From JBBIOU01 sp037443205 (lineage in GTDB: Bacteria; Bacteroidota; Bacteroidia; Flavobacteriales_D; UBA2798), in NCBI GenBank assembly GCA_037443205.1, contig JBBIOU010000021.1:1-61425 (forward strand): DNA of 61,425 bases. Reading direction: 5' to 3'. Position 1 is the stretch's first letter, and every line of letters begins with the position of its first letter. The notes under the pieces are model-generated. The model had not been told where the DNA came from, made no database searches, and saw only the letters and a list, made by a program, of their open reading frames with translations. The translations under genes and the position numbers were made by a program. Of the stretch, positions 1 through 9,266 are shown piece after piece.

Positions 1-858
1 TGGGGCTGGGGCTATGGCGGTTACTGGAACGGCTATTGGAACGGTTACTGGCATGGCTATTGGAACGGCTTTAATAATGGATTGTGGGACAGCAACAATG
101 GTGGCCGAGGTATATACTACGGACACAGAGAAAATATAGGAGGGGGCAATACCAACTCACCATCGCGTAATCCCCGACAAAACACTTCATTTTCTAATTC
201 GAACAATAGGCCTAATGGTGCTAATTCATCTCTTGGCAATGCAACAAGTTACAGACCCGAAATGCAAGGTAATTTGGTTGCTAACAGAGAAATACGTCCA
301 ACTGTAAATACTCCAAATCCGGTTAATACCAGCAGACCTGATAATACCGGGCGTAACAACAATGTAGTTAGCAGACCAATTGAAAATGGTACAACATTTA
401 ATCCGATAAATAACAACATTTCCAGACCCGGTACAAATAATACTATCAGTAATAACAATTCTTTAACCAGACCTTCTTTAGGCAACAACTCAGGTAGTTC
501 ACCATGGGTAAATAGTAATAACAACAGTCGCCCGTCAATTAATAATCCTAATTACGGAGGTTCATACAACCGCCCTAACAGCAGCGGAACCTACAACAAT
601 GGTAATTCAACTCGTCCTTCGAGTGGAGGAAACTACAATTCAGGTGGCTGGAGTCGTCCCTCGGGTGGAGGTAACTATAACTCAGGTGGCTCAAGCCGAC
701 CTTCGGGAGGAAGATCATATTCACCATCCGGTGGCGGTAGTCGTGGCGGTGGTGGATACAGCGGTGGCTCATCCGGTGGCGGTAGCCGTGGTGGCGGTGG
801 TTCATTTGGTGGCGGCAGCCGTGGTGGTTCGTCCGGTGGTGGCAGAGGCGGTAGATAA
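1..858 (+). CDS. Low-complexity Gly/Asn/Ser-rich protein, 5'-partial
   Basis: The reading frame is open from base 1, so the true start lies upstream; 285 residues are visible. The first 28 or so are W-N-G-Y / W-H-G-Y tetrapeptide repeats. Residues 30-190 are rich in Asn, Pro, Ser, Thr and Arg. The tail from about 190 is built of S-R-P-S-G-G-G and G-G-G-S-R-G-G units and ends in G-R-G-G-R. No enzymatic domain is visible and I do not recognise a family with a known job. The composition suggests a disordered, possibly surface-exposed or nucleic-acid-sticky protein, but that is inference. A FadL-type outer-membrane gene follows after 24 bases on the same strand and may be co-transcribed. Confidence 0.8.
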   Translation, partial: WGWGYGGYWNGYWNGYWHGYWNGFNNGLWDSNNGGRGIYYGHRENIGGGNTNSPSRNPRQNTSFSNSNNRPNGANSSLGNATSYRPEMQGNLVANREIRPTVNTPNPVNTSRPDNTGRNNNVVSRPIENGTTFNPINNNISRPGTNNTISNNNSLTRPSLGNNSGSSPWVNSNNNSRPSINNPNYGGSYNRPNSSGTYNNGNSTRPSSGGNYNSGGWSRPSGGGNYNSGGSSRPSGGRSYSPSGGGSRGGGGYSGGSSGGGSRGGGGSFGGGSRGGSSGGGRGGR

Positions 859-882
859 GTTTTAATCAAAAAAAAATTGGGT

Positions 883-2358
883 ATGAAAAAAATAATTTTT
901 TCGATAGTTATTCTATCGTCCTTGCAATCGCATGCTCAAAATGAAGTAGATGCTTTGCGATACTCCTGGATACAATATGGAGGAACAGCCAGATACAACT
1001 CTGTGGCAGGAGCATTTAATTCGATAGGTGGTGATATGTCTTGTATATCTACCAACCCTGCCGGTTTGGCCAGATTTACCAAAAGTGAATTTACTTTTTC
1101 ATTAGGCCAACACAGTTCCAATGCCAATACTACATTTTATAACACCGCCAATTCCGACTCAAAAAACTGGCTTCATGTGTCTAACTTTGGCGTTTTACTG
1201 GCGGCAAGATCCGGCTTAAGCGGGAGCTGGAAATCAGCACAATTTGCATTTGCATATAACAGGCTGGCAAATTACTCTGAGCGCATTACCATATATGGTA
1301 CCAATATGGAATCATCGCTGGCAACAGCATTTATTGCCGAAGCCAACGGAATAGATGAAAATGTTTTAAGAGATACCAAGCCCTTTTCATCAGGATTAGC
1401 ATATTGGGCATATTTAATAGATCCGATTCCTCCTGGAAACAATACATATAGTTCCGATCTGGAGGGAGGTAATGTTATCCAAAGCAGAACAATTGACCGT
1501 GAAGGTGGTTATAACGAATCAGCTTTTTCTTTTAGCGGAAATTATGATGATAAAATTTATTTGGGGTTTACATTTGGGATGCCAAGTATTCGCTTTGATG
1601 AAGTTTATAATCATTATGAAAAATCTTTAGACACAGCTCATTCGGTAGTAAATTTTAATTATGTTTACAATTTAACTACCCGAGGTAGAGGTATCAATGC
1701 TAAGTTCGGAGCTATATTTGTTCCAATTGATTTTATTCGTTTCGGTTTAGCAGTACATACACCCACGGCAATAAATTTTACCGATACCTGGAATAGTGGA
1801 ATAAGCGTAAATTTTGATGATGGCGATGTGCAAACGGCAAATTCAGAAAATGGTTTGTATAATTATCGCTTACGCACACCCGGAAGATTTATTGCAAGCG
1901 TAAGTTTGTTGGCTTTTAAATCAGGTTTTGTGAGTGCCGAGTACGAAATGGTAGATTATGGTTCATCGCGTTTCAGAGCAGAGCGATTCTCTCAAAATCC
2001 GTATAACTTTAATAGTGAAAACGAGGCAATAAGAAATAATTACAGAAGTACTTCTAATTTGCGCTTTGGCACCGAGTGGAGAATTAAACCTATTTATGTG
2101 CGCGGAGGTTATGCACTTTACGGTTCTCCGTTTAAGCCCGATAAAACCATTTCTAAACCCCAACGTTATACATACAGTGGCGGTATAGGTTATCGTTCTC
2201 CAAGTAATGCAAACGGAGTAAGTTTTTATATTGATTTTGGCCTGGCTGTTACCCAATGGGATGAAGATTATTATATGTACAGCCCATCTTTGGTTCAGGC
2301 AGCGTTAGTAAATAACAGACTTACTACACCAAATGATAGAATGGGTTTCAGGTTTTGA
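883..2358 (+). CDS. OmpP1/FadL-family outer-membrane protein
   Basis: The 491-residue product begins with a signal peptide (MKKIIFSIVILSS...SHAQ). It continues with the N-terminal Asn-Pro-Ala-Gly region typical of OmpP1/FadL/TodX barrels (S-T-N-P-A-G-L-A near residues 52-59) and alternating-residue beta strands to a terminal Phe (G-F-R-F). The family forms 14-stranded barrels that let hydrophobic compounds cross the outer membrane; the substrate here is unknown. I chose the ATG at 883 over the in-frame TTG at 877 because it puts the signal peptide at the N-terminus. The 3' end overlaps the convergent reductase gene by 11 bases. Confidence 0.88.
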   Translation: MKKIIFSIVILSSLQSHAQNEVDALRYSWIQYGGTARYNSVAGAFNSIGGDMSCISTNPAGLARFTKSEFTFSLGQHSSNANTTFYNTANSDSKNWLHVSNFGVLLAARSGLSGSWKSAQFAFAYNRLANYSERITIYGTNMESSLATAFIAEANGIDENVLRDTKPFSSGLAYWAYLIDPIPPGNNTYSSDLEGGNVIQSRTIDREGGYNESAFSFSGNYDDKIYLGFTFGMPSIRFDEVYNHYEKSLDTAHSVVNFNYVYNLTTRGRGINAKFGAIFVPIDFIRFGLAVHTPTAINFTDTWNSGISVNFDDGDVQTANSENGLYNYRLRTPGRFIASVSLLAFKSGFVSAEYEMVDYGSSRFRAERFSQNPYNFNSENEAIRNNYRSTSNLRFGTEWRIKPIYVRGGYALYGSPFKPDKTISKPQRYTYSGGIGYRSPSNANGVSFYIDFGLAVTQWDEDYYMYSPSLVQAALVNNRLTTPNDRMGFRF

Positions 2359-3274
2359 TGTTTAATAGTTGCCGGTTTAGAATATCTAAACCTTCTTCAA
2401 ACGAATGAGGAGCATATCCTAATTTGCTAATGGCTCTATCTATTATAAAACCGGTTTTTGGAGGTCGTTTAGCGGGTTGATTAAGAGTGGAACTTTTTAC
2501 CGGTATGATTAGTTTTTCATCCAAATTATAATAGCGAGCTACTCTGCATGCTAAATCGTAAATACTCATAAAATCTTTCCCCGAAAGATGATAAATACCC
2601 GTAGCTCTTTTTTGGGCAATCAACAGGCAACCCTCGGCTAAATCTTCTGCCAGTGTTGGGCAGCGAAATTGGTCATCAACTACATTTATTTGTTTACCTT
2701 GTTCTAAGGATTGTTTAACCCATAAAACAATATTGCTTCTACTCATGTTGTCGGTAATACCATATACCAGCATGGTGCGTGCAACAGCCCAGTCAATGGA
2801 TGAATGAATAACAATTTGTTCGGCTTCATTTTTACAATAAGCATAATAGCTAAGCGGATTGGGTTTATCATCCTCTTTATAGGGGCCGGCCTTCCCATCA
2901 AAAATAAAATCGGTTGAAACATGAATAAGATGAGGTTTATAATGGCTTTTTTTTGATTTTTCCAAAGCCTCAACAATATATTGTACTGCTAAGGTGTTTG
3001 TTTTATAACATAATTCTTTTTGTGTTTCGCAGGCGTCAACGTTTGTCATGGCTGCAGTGTGTATTATCGTATCAGGCAGGTGTTTTTGTATTACTGCAAT
3101 TACCGCTTCGCGGTCATTAATATCTAAACTTTGATATGTATATCCGTTTGTATTAATTAATCGATTATTGCCTTGAGCAGTAGCAATAACTTCTGTGCCA
3201 GAGAGCGTTTTTAATTTATAAACTAACTTTTGCCCAAGTAAGCCATTGCTTCCGGTAATTAATATTTTCTTCAT
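2348..3274 (-). CDS. RmlD-like SDR sugar-nucleotide reductase
   Basis: This is a 308-residue extended short-chain dehydrogenase of the RmlD (dTDP-4-dehydrorhamnose reductase) type. The Rossmann motif T-G-S-N-G-L-L-G lies at residues 7-14, the H-V-S-T-D-F-I-F-D-G segment near 119-128, and the catalytic Y-x-x-x-K as Y-A-Y-C-K just after. Family members reduce a nucleotide-linked 4-keto sugar with NAD(P)H. No rmlA, rmlB or rmlC gene is nearby, so dTDP-rhamnose synthesis is not proven; many Bacteroidota carry stand-alone homologues. The ATG overlaps the stop of the antiporter gene by 4 bases, making it the last gene of the operon starting at mutA. Confidence 0.85.
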   Translation of the reverse strand: MKKILITGSNGLLGQKLVYKLKTLSGTEVIATAQGNNRLINTNGYTYQSLDINDREAVIAVIQKHLPDTIIHTAAMTNVDACETQKELCYKTNTLAVQYIVEALEKSKKSHYKPHLIHVSTDFIFDGKAGPYKEDDKPNPLSYYAYCKNEAEQIVIHSSIDWAVARTMLVYGITDNMSRSNIVLWVKQSLEQGKQINVVDDQFRCPTLAEDLAEGCLLIAQKRATGIYHLSGKDFMSIYDLACRVARYYNLDEKLIIPVKSSTLNQPAKRPPKTGFIIDRAISKLGYAPHSFEEGLDILNRQLLNIKT

Positions 3275-5226
3275 GTATTGCTATAGTCTATATTTTCAAA
3301 ATGGTTAATGGCTTTGTCCAGATAATCTTGTCTGCCAAAAATAATAATAGTATCTAAGGTTTCAATTTGTGTATCACCGGGCGGGTGCGAAATTATTTCT
3401 TTATTTCGTATTATACCGATAATTGAAATATGCGAAAATATATGGCAGCTTTTATAAATATCATCTATACATTTACCGGCTAAGGCCGAATTGGGATTTA
3501 CAAAATAGCTGTGGTTAAATTCTTTGATTGAGGCCAAATCGGAAATTTTTAAACGATTCCCGTTATCGTTTTTTTCAAAAAAGCCGTAATTATATTTTCG
3601 AATGTTGTCGGTTTTTAATTTTATCAGTGGTTCTGATATGCCAAAAAATTTTAATACCGAGGTGGTAACTTCAATAGACGCCTCAAATTCCTGTGATATT
3701 ACTTCATCAGCGCCCGCTTCTTGCAGACGTTTTATTTCGCTGATGTTTTCGGTGCGTGCAATAATGTGTAAAGCAGCATTGAGTTGACGGGCTAAACGCA
3801 CGGTGCTTATGGTAGCCTCGTTGTCAGTAATGGCTATAACTAATAAACGGGCCTGCTTAACACCAAAGTGTTCCAGATTATCTATGCGTGTACTGTCGCC
3901 AAAAAAAATATTTTCGCCTTGTTCCTGATATTTTTTTACCAGCGAGGCATTAAGGTCCATTACTTTATAATTTATTTGTAAGGATTTAAAAATTTTAGCA
4001 AGGTTTTGACCATTTATGCCAAAGCCGATAATGATAACCGTTTCCCGGCTGAGGTCGGTTTTAACTGAATGAGTTAATTTGCGTGTTTTAAAGCGGCCGG
4101 CAATTTCGCCCACAAAAAATAAAAATGGCGTGAGCAGCATACTAATTACGGTAGCCGAAAGAAATAGTTGATATTCATTTTCGTTGAGTACGCCTGCCGG
4201 TTTAGCAATGCTTAATAACATAAAAGAAAATTCGCCTATTTGTGAAATACTGATTCCGCTTCGTAAGGCAAGATTGACGGGTTGTTTTAAAAAATAACAA
4301 ATGGCAAATATGATAAGTGCTTTAAAGGTTAAAATGGAGATTGTAACAAGGATTACCGGAGTGAAGTTATTAATTAAAAAATCGGTGTTTAAAAGCATCC
4401 CTACTGATATAAAAAACAGCGATAAAAAAAGATAACGCAATGGTTTTACGTCCGAGTCTATTTGATAATGATAGGCGGATTCAGCTAAAATCATACCTGC
4501 AATAAATGCTCCCATAGCCATAGAAAAACCACTATATGCACTAAGTATGGCTAAGCCAAAGCACATACTTAAACTAAAGGTAAGAAACAATTCACTGACT
4601 TTTGTTTTAAAAACAACATCAATAATTTTTGGCAGTAAATATTTTGATACTACCGAAAGTCCTATAATCAATAATATGGCTGTTCCAAATTTATTAATGA
4701 TTGGCGTAAACTGAAACTCTCCTGTGTTACTAAGCATAGGAGTAAAAATGATAAATGGCACAACACATATATCTTGAAATAATAATATACCCAGCATGAT
4801 TTTTCCGGCCGGTGTGCGCAATTGGTTTTTGTCTTGAAGTAATTTAATAACTATAGCTGTGCTGCTAACAGATAGTATCATGGCAACAAAAATTGATTTT
4901 TGCCAACACAAGCCTATTGCCGATGCAATGAAAAATATCGGCAGCATGGTTAAAAATACCTGTAAAGCTCCCAGTACCAGTACCTCAAACTTCATCTCCT
5001 TAATTCGCTTGATCGAAAACTCCAGACCAATGCTAAACATTAACAATATGATGCCGATTTCTGACATTAATTCCAGTTCGTGTCCTGATTTTACCCACGA
5101 TAAGCCACCGGGCCCAATAATAATACCCGTAAATAAAAAACCGATAAGCGCAGGAATTCTGAAACGTGAAAATAACACTACAACAAAAGTTGCAGCAACA
5201 ATTATTATTACAAATTCACTGAACAA
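3271..5226 (-). CDS. Kef/CPA2-type cation:proton antiporter with RCK domain
   Basis: The 651-residue protein has about a dozen hydrophobic segments over residues 1-385 (Na/H exchanger fold). A TrkA-N/RCK nucleotide-binding domain starts near 397 with I-I-I-G-F-G-I-N-G-Q, and a TrkA-C domain covers the last 80 or so residues. Such CPA2 proteins exchange K+ or Na+ for protons in the inner membrane, gated through the RCK domain. The only start that keeps the first membrane helix is TTG at 5226, because an in-frame stop lies 10 bases upstream. It sits between PspC and RmlD in an overlapping operon. The transported ion cannot be read from sequence. Confidence 0.9.
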   Translation of the reverse strand: MFSEFVIIIVAATFVVVLFSRFRIPALIGFLFTGIIIGPGGLSWVKSGHELELMSEIGIILLMFSIGLEFSIKRIKEMKFEVLVLGALQVFLTMLPIFFIASAIGLCWQKSIFVAMILSVSSTAIVIKLLQDKNQLRTPAGKIMLGILLFQDICVVPFIIFTPMLSNTGEFQFTPIINKFGTAILLIIGLSVVSKYLLPKIIDVVFKTKVSELFLTFSLSMCFGLAILSAYSGFSMAMGAFIAGMILAESAYHYQIDSDVKPLRYLFLSLFFISVGMLLNTDFLINNFTPVILVTISILTFKALIIFAICYFLKQPVNLALRSGISISQIGEFSFMLLSIAKPAGVLNENEYQLFLSATVISMLLTPFLFFVGEIAGRFKTRKLTHSVKTDLSRETVIIIGFGINGQNLAKIFKSLQINYKVMDLNASLVKKYQEQGENIFFGDSTRIDNLEHFGVKQARLLVIAITDNEATISTVRLARQLNAALHIIARTENISEIKRLQEAGADEVISQEFEASIEVTTSVLKFFGISEPLIKLKTDNIRKYNYGFFEKNDNGNRLKISDLASIKEFNHSYFVNPNSALAGKCIDDIYKSCHIFSHISIIGIIRNKEIISHPPGDTQIETLDTIIIFGRQDYLDKAINHFENIDYSNT

Positions 5227-5245
5227 ATTTAATGATTATCAAAAA

Positions 5246-5473
5246 TTATATGTCCCAAATACTACGTTTTCTGGAGCCCGGTTTAAAGTATTCTTTATTA
5301 TCCAGAATAAATGCCATTATTAAATATATGAGCAAGGGCGAACCTAAAGTGATAAACGACAAGTATATAAAACTAAGCCGTATTTTACGTGTATCTATGC
5401 CCAGTTTTTTACCCCACCATTCGCATACGCCAAAGGCTTGTCTTTCAAAAAAATCGAAAATAGACTGTATCAT
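5246..5473 (-). CDS. PspC-domain small membrane protein
   Basis: The 75-residue protein is a single PspC domain. It starts with an amphipathic part (F-G-V-C-E-W-W-G-K-K-L-G-I-D), continues with a hydrophobic hairpin (residues about 35-57) and ends in a short basic tail. PspC proteins sit in the inner membrane and take part in envelope-stress responses in proteobacteria; stand-alone copies in Bacteroidota have no assigned role. The ATG overlaps the DUF2851 stop by 4 bases (ATGA), so translation is probably coupled. The antiporter follows 19 bases downstream. Confidence 0.85.
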   Translation of the reverse strand: MIQSIFDFFERQAFGVCEWWGKKLGIDTRKIRLSFIYLSFITLGSPLLIYLIMAFILDNKEYFKPGSRKRSIWDI

Positions 5474-6732
5474 TTTTCAATAGGTTTTATTAAATAATTA
5501 CCAACGCTGCAATTTAAGCATTTTTTTTGGATGCAGTATTTGTTGTTTAGTTGTATAATGCCCTGGGTTATGGCAGTGCTGTTAATTTTTAGCGATAGGC
5601 TTTGCCACATGCGGGTAATATTGTTTTTTTCTGGCGGTATTTGTTCCAGCAGAGCTATAGCGCGTTCTTTCAGGGTGTGTTCGCCATAGTAATTGGCATA
5701 GAAAAAAATGAGGGGCACTGCTACATTGGCAAGTACCCGTATGGAGAAATCTTTGCCGGTAGTTTTTATTTTTTTATTACTGGTTTTACCAAATACATAA
5801 TGAGTATCCCAATAGGCGGATGCTTTGACAGAAAAAATTTTAAACCATTCTTCGGTATATTTTATGGTGTTTAGAGTGTCCATGATGTGTGGGGTATTAT
5901 TTATAAATGCAGCAAACTGTGCAATGCGTATGGTAGGAAAGGCAATTGGTCGCATTTTGGCAAATTTCCAGATATTGCCTTCGATAGGTTTTAATCCCAA
6001 TTTGTTTTTATGAAAAACATATTCTTTTTTTAATGCTTCAACATAATCATCAGTTGTGGCAATGTCAAGCAAACCCGACTGGCCGAATAAGATTGCTTCA
6101 ATGGCAAATAAATTACCGCAAAGTTTTTTTATGATGTTGACCGGTAGCGATTTGGCAAGTAATTCAAAAGGCAGCACATTATTTTTTAAGCCAAAACCCG
6201 CAGCCAACGTTCGGTAAGCAAATTCTTCCCAGTTTCCGTTGCTATTATCAAAAGATGGTTTTAGTTGTAAGGTTTTTTCTTCGAGTCTTTCTAATAAGCA
6301 ACGCTCTATTTGTTTGTCAATTATTATTGGAGGTACGTTTTTAAAGAGTTTTTGGCAGGGTATTTTTGTTGAGGAATGAATAAAATTAATGTATTTCAGA
6401 TATAAGTCGGGGTTAAGCAGGTTTTTCATTTCTAAAGTAGGCATTAAACCCGGATAATCATCTTCGTAAACTACATGTAAAATAACATTGTTGTATGCTT
6501 TGTTATTTTGGTGTTTATGTTTTTGCCAATCACTGCTTTTTAGATGTATTTCAACATTTCCTGCCCACTCGGTTTGGCCAATAATTATGCGTGCATTAAA
6601 AAAATCAGGTCCTGAATCTTTGTTTAGTATTCCTCTGTTGCGAATAATGATGTTTTCGCCACCGGTTGTTTTTATGTTATGGCTGTTAAAATAGCCGTAT
6701 TGCCAGATATATTGAAGAAAGTCTTCAGTCAT
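5470..6732 (-). CDS. DUF2851 family protein
   Basis: The 420-residue protein matches the DUF2851 family, which is common in Bacteroidota and has no known biochemical role. Recognisable parts are the opening F-L-Q-Y-I-W-Q-Y-G-Y-F, the G-P-D-F-F-N-A-R segment near residue 40, the G-N-V-E-I-H-L-K-S-S-D-W segment near 58, and a C-terminal C-x4-C-x2-C cluster near 398-406 that could bind a metal. There is no signal peptide, so it is probably cytoplasmic. It overlaps mutA by 8 bases and pspC by 4 bases, so it is firmly inside the operon. Confidence 0.85.
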   Translation of the reverse strand: MTEDFLQYIWQYGYFNSHNIKTTGGENIIIRNRGILNKDSGPDFFNARIIIGQTEWAGNVEIHLKSSDWQKHKHQNNKAYNNVILHVVYEDDYPGLMPTLEMKNLLNPDLYLKYINFIHSSTKIPCQKLFKNVPPIIIDKQIERCLLERLEEKTLQLKPSFDNSNGNWEEFAYRTLAAGFGLKNNVLPFELLAKSLPVNIIKKLCGNLFAIEAILFGQSGLLDIATTDDYVEALKKEYVFHKNKLGLKPIEGNIWKFAKMRPIAFPTIRIAQFAAFINNTPHIMDTLNTIKYTEEWFKIFSVKASAYWDTHYVFGKTSNKKIKTTGKDFSIRVLANVAVPLIFFYANYYGEHTLKERAIALLEQIPPEKNNITRMWQSLSLKINSTAITQGIIQLNNKYCIQKKCLNCSVGNYLIKPIEK

Positions 6733-8125
6733 GATACAATTCGCATAAACGGAATAGTGTTAAAGGTGTAATTATTTGATGAGGGGATAAAGGATGATTT
6801 GCTAAAGGTAAAAGTTGATTGGGAGTGTTTGTTTTGGGTGGATATTTGTTTAAACCTACAATAGTTTTTTGGCCTGATTGTATTTTCTCTTTGAATATTT
6901 TTTTACGATTATCAAGTATAGAACTTAGTTTATTGCTTAGAATAAACCCTGCAATGCTGTTATTTGATTCGATTTCAGTAAAAAGTTCCCATATTTTTTC
7001 AGCGATTTTCAGGGTGTAGTTTTCAATGTAAAAGCAGCCTGATGCAGTATTGATAACTTTATCTAAAAATGATTCTTCGCGTAAAATATGATGAATATTA
7101 ATGGCTATACGCGTAGCATGTTTTCTCAAATCATTGTCATAACTATATGCTCTGATATTAATGGCATTGCAGCCTGCTATGGCAGCCGACATGGCCTGTG
7201 TCGTAGCTCTGATGATGTTGCTTTCGCGGTCGTTGTGTGTCCACTCAAAATCGGATGTAATGGCTTTGATAAAAATGTTTCTACTGCAAGAGTGTTTAGG
7301 TTGGTATCTTTCAATAATTTTACTCCATATAAAGCGTATGGCTCTGATGCGTGCAATTTCGGTAAAATAATCAACGGATACACAAGTGTTCATTTGCAGT
7401 TGTGCACAGGCTGTATCTACGTCTAATCCTCTTTTCAATAGTTCGTTCAGATAATAATGTGCCATAGATAAAGCTATGGCGCTTTGTTCGATGTGGTTTG
7501 CTCCGGCATAATGAAAAATGTAATCATCAATACTTACAGTTCGTATTTTTTGTAAGGGAGTGTATATGTTTTTACCAAAAGATGAAAAATCTGTTTGCTG
7601 ACTATTTAGCCAGTTTCCGCTTAGCAACAGATTTTTAAAAGGATTACAGGAAATAGACCCTTGTAGCGTTGCAAAATCAATAGATTGTTCTTTGGCATAG
7701 GTTTTATACCATAGACCGATTTGTTCTGATGCAAAATGGTTTTCAAAATTTAGTTCTATGTATTGTATCAGAATATCTTTCAGCAGGGTGCAAAAATTAT
7801 CGTAGTTGTTTATAATCCCCGAAAAGGTAATTGATTGTACACCTCGTTCAAGGGCATACAAAGCATCGGAGTTGGCTTGTTTATAGTTTCCGTTAATTTC
7901 AATCACAAAGTCAGATAGCCATGCATTAGAAGATAAGTTTAGCTTAGGAATAACCATGTTGGTTTGTTTGTCGGCAGCAGTATAATAAGGTTTATGCTTA
8001 ATACCTGCTATCTCTTTTATAAAGTTGTCAATAGTCTCAGCCTTTACTTCTTTTAAAAATGCATCTTCCCATTGTTTGTAGGTGGGTTTAGCAAATTCTT
8101 CAAACAGGTTGTTTTTTTCTGCCAT
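6725..8125 (-). CDS. mutA: Methylmalonyl-CoA mutase small (beta) subunit
   Basis: The 466-residue protein resembles the non-catalytic small subunit of heterodimeric methylmalonyl-CoA mutase. Features include F-A-K-P-T-Y-K-Q-W near the N-terminus, the barrel segment with R-A-I-R-F-I-W-S-K near residue 275, and S-N-I-I-R-A-T-T-Q-A near 315, where the mutase barrel is most conserved. It lacks a C-terminal cobalamin-binding domain, as short Bacteroidota versions do. With the large subunit it interconverts succinyl-CoA and methylmalonyl-CoA. It is the first gene of the operon. Unusually, the large-subunit gene mutB does not follow; DUF2851 does. Confidence 0.85.
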   Translation of the reverse strand: MAEKNNLFEEFAKPTYKQWEDAFLKEVKAETIDNFIKEIAGIKHKPYYTAADKQTNMVIPKLNLSSNAWLSDFVIEINGNYKQANSDALYALERGVQSITFSGIINNYDNFCTLLKDILIQYIELNFENHFASEQIGLWYKTYAKEQSIDFATLQGSISCNPFKNLLLSGNWLNSQQTDFSSFGKNIYTPLQKIRTVSIDDYIFHYAGANHIEQSAIALSMAHYYLNELLKRGLDVDTACAQLQMNTCVSVDYFTEIARIRAIRFIWSKIIERYQPKHSCSRNIFIKAITSDFEWTHNDRESNIIRATTQAMSAAIAGCNAINIRAYSYDNDLRKHATRIAINIHHILREESFLDKVINTASGCFYIENYTLKIAEKIWELFTEIESNNSIAGFILSNKLSSILDNRKKIFKEKIQSGQKTIVGLNKYPPKTNTPNQLLPLANHPLSPHQIITPLTLFRLCELYHD

Positions 8126-8227
8126 GCAACAAAATTAACTTTTATTTATTATATGTATTACAGGATTCTGATATGAATTTACCAAATATTATGCTGCAGG
8201 TGCTTATTAAACAGTTATTTATATACA

Positions 8228-8259
8228 TTTGGCTAATTAAAGTATGTAAATTACATTTG
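8228..8259 (+). promoter_or_regulatory. Promoter of pdhB (TTTG-N20-TAnnTTTG)
   Basis: TTTG at 8228-8231 and TACATTTG at 8252-8259 are separated by exactly 20 bases. This matches the Bacteroidota housekeeping consensus (-33 TTTG, -7 TAnnTTTG). The pdhB ATG lies 20 bases downstream. Confidence 0.75.
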
Positions 8260-8279
8260 TAAAATAAATACGTTGATTT

Positions 8280-9260
8280 ATGAGAGAAATTCAATTTCGC
8301 GAAGCACTAAGAGAGGCCATGAGCGAAGAGATGCGAAGAGATGAGAATGTATATCTGATGGGAGAAGAAGTAGCCGAATATAACGGTGCATATAAAGTTA
8401 GTCAAGGTATGTTAGACGAATTTGGTGAAAAACGCGTAATTGATACTCCTATAGCAGAATTGGGTTTTGCAGGTATTGCGGTTGGTTCGGCCATGAACGG
8501 ATTAAGACCCATTGTAGAATTTATGACGTGGAATTTTGCAATTCTTGCAGCCGACCAAATTATTAACAGTGCTGCAAAAATGTTACAAATGAGTGGCGGG
8601 CAATACAAAGTGCCTATTGTATTTAGAGGAGGAAATGGTCAGGCCGGTCAGTTAGCTGCTACACATTCACAAAGTTTTGAGGCCTTTTATGCGCATGTTC
8701 CGGGATTAAAAGTAATTACTCCTTCTACACCCTACGATGCAAAAGGATTGTTAAAATCAGCCATACGTGATGATGATCCGGTTGTGTTTTTGGAAAGCGA
8801 AAAAATGTATGGAGATAAAGGTCCTGTGCCTGACGGTGAATACCTCTTACCAATTGGTGTTGCCGATATTAAACGCAAAGGAAAAGATGTAACCATAGTA
8901 AGTTTTGGTAAAATAATAAAGGTAGCACATGCTGCTGCCAATGAGCTGGCCAAAGAAGGAATAGAGGTTGAAATTATAGATTTAAGAACTATCCGCCCTA
9001 TAGATTATAATACAGTTATTGAATCGGTTAAAAAAACAAATCGTTTGGTTGTAGTAGAAGAAAGCTGGCCCTTGGCTTCTATCTCATCCGAAATAGCCTA
9101 TTGGGTGCAACGCTATGCTTTCGATTATTTGGATGCGCCAGTTTGGCGCGTTACACAAAGCGATACACCATTTCCCTTTTCTACTTCTTTAATCAACGAA
9201 GCCTTGCCTAATGTGCCCCGTGTTATCAGAGCCGTTAAAGAAGTTCTGTATAAAATATAA
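8280..9260 (+). CDS. pdhB: Pyruvate dehydrogenase E1 component, beta subunit
   Basis: The 326-residue protein is the transketolase-like beta subunit of an alpha2-beta2 2-oxo-acid dehydrogenase E1. Features are the TPP-contact region G-E-E-V-A-E-Y-N-G-A near residues 28-37, D-T-P-I-A-E near 56-61, the Q-L-A-A-T-H-S-Q-S segment near 126, and the C-terminal transketolase domain with E-I-I-D-L-R-T-I-R-P near 235. It decarboxylates pyruvate and passes the acetyl group to the E2 lipoyl domain. The alpha subunit is not adjacent. Branched-chain oxo-acid E1 beta is related, but G-A-Y-K-V-S-Q-G fits the pyruvate type. It is transcribed from its own promoter. Confidence 0.92.
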   Translation: MREIQFREALREAMSEEMRRDENVYLMGEEVAEYNGAYKVSQGMLDEFGEKRVIDTPIAELGFAGIAVGSAMNGLRPIVEFMTWNFAILAADQIINSAAKMLQMSGGQYKVPIVFRGGNGQAGQLAATHSQSFEAFYAHVPGLKVITPSTPYDAKGLLKSAIRDDDPVVFLESEKMYGDKGPVPDGEYLLPIGVADIKRKGKDVTIVSFGKIIKVAHAAANELAKEGIEVEIIDLRTIRPIDYNTVIESVKKTNRLVVVEESWPLASISSEIAYWVQRYAFDYLDAPVWRVTQSDTPFPFSTSLINEALPNVPRVIRAVKEVLYKI

Positions 9261-9266
9261 TTTGAT

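Noticed and set aside
7088..7426. 112-codon frame antisense to mutA
   Set aside because: It is a shadow of the mutA coding frame, with no domain.
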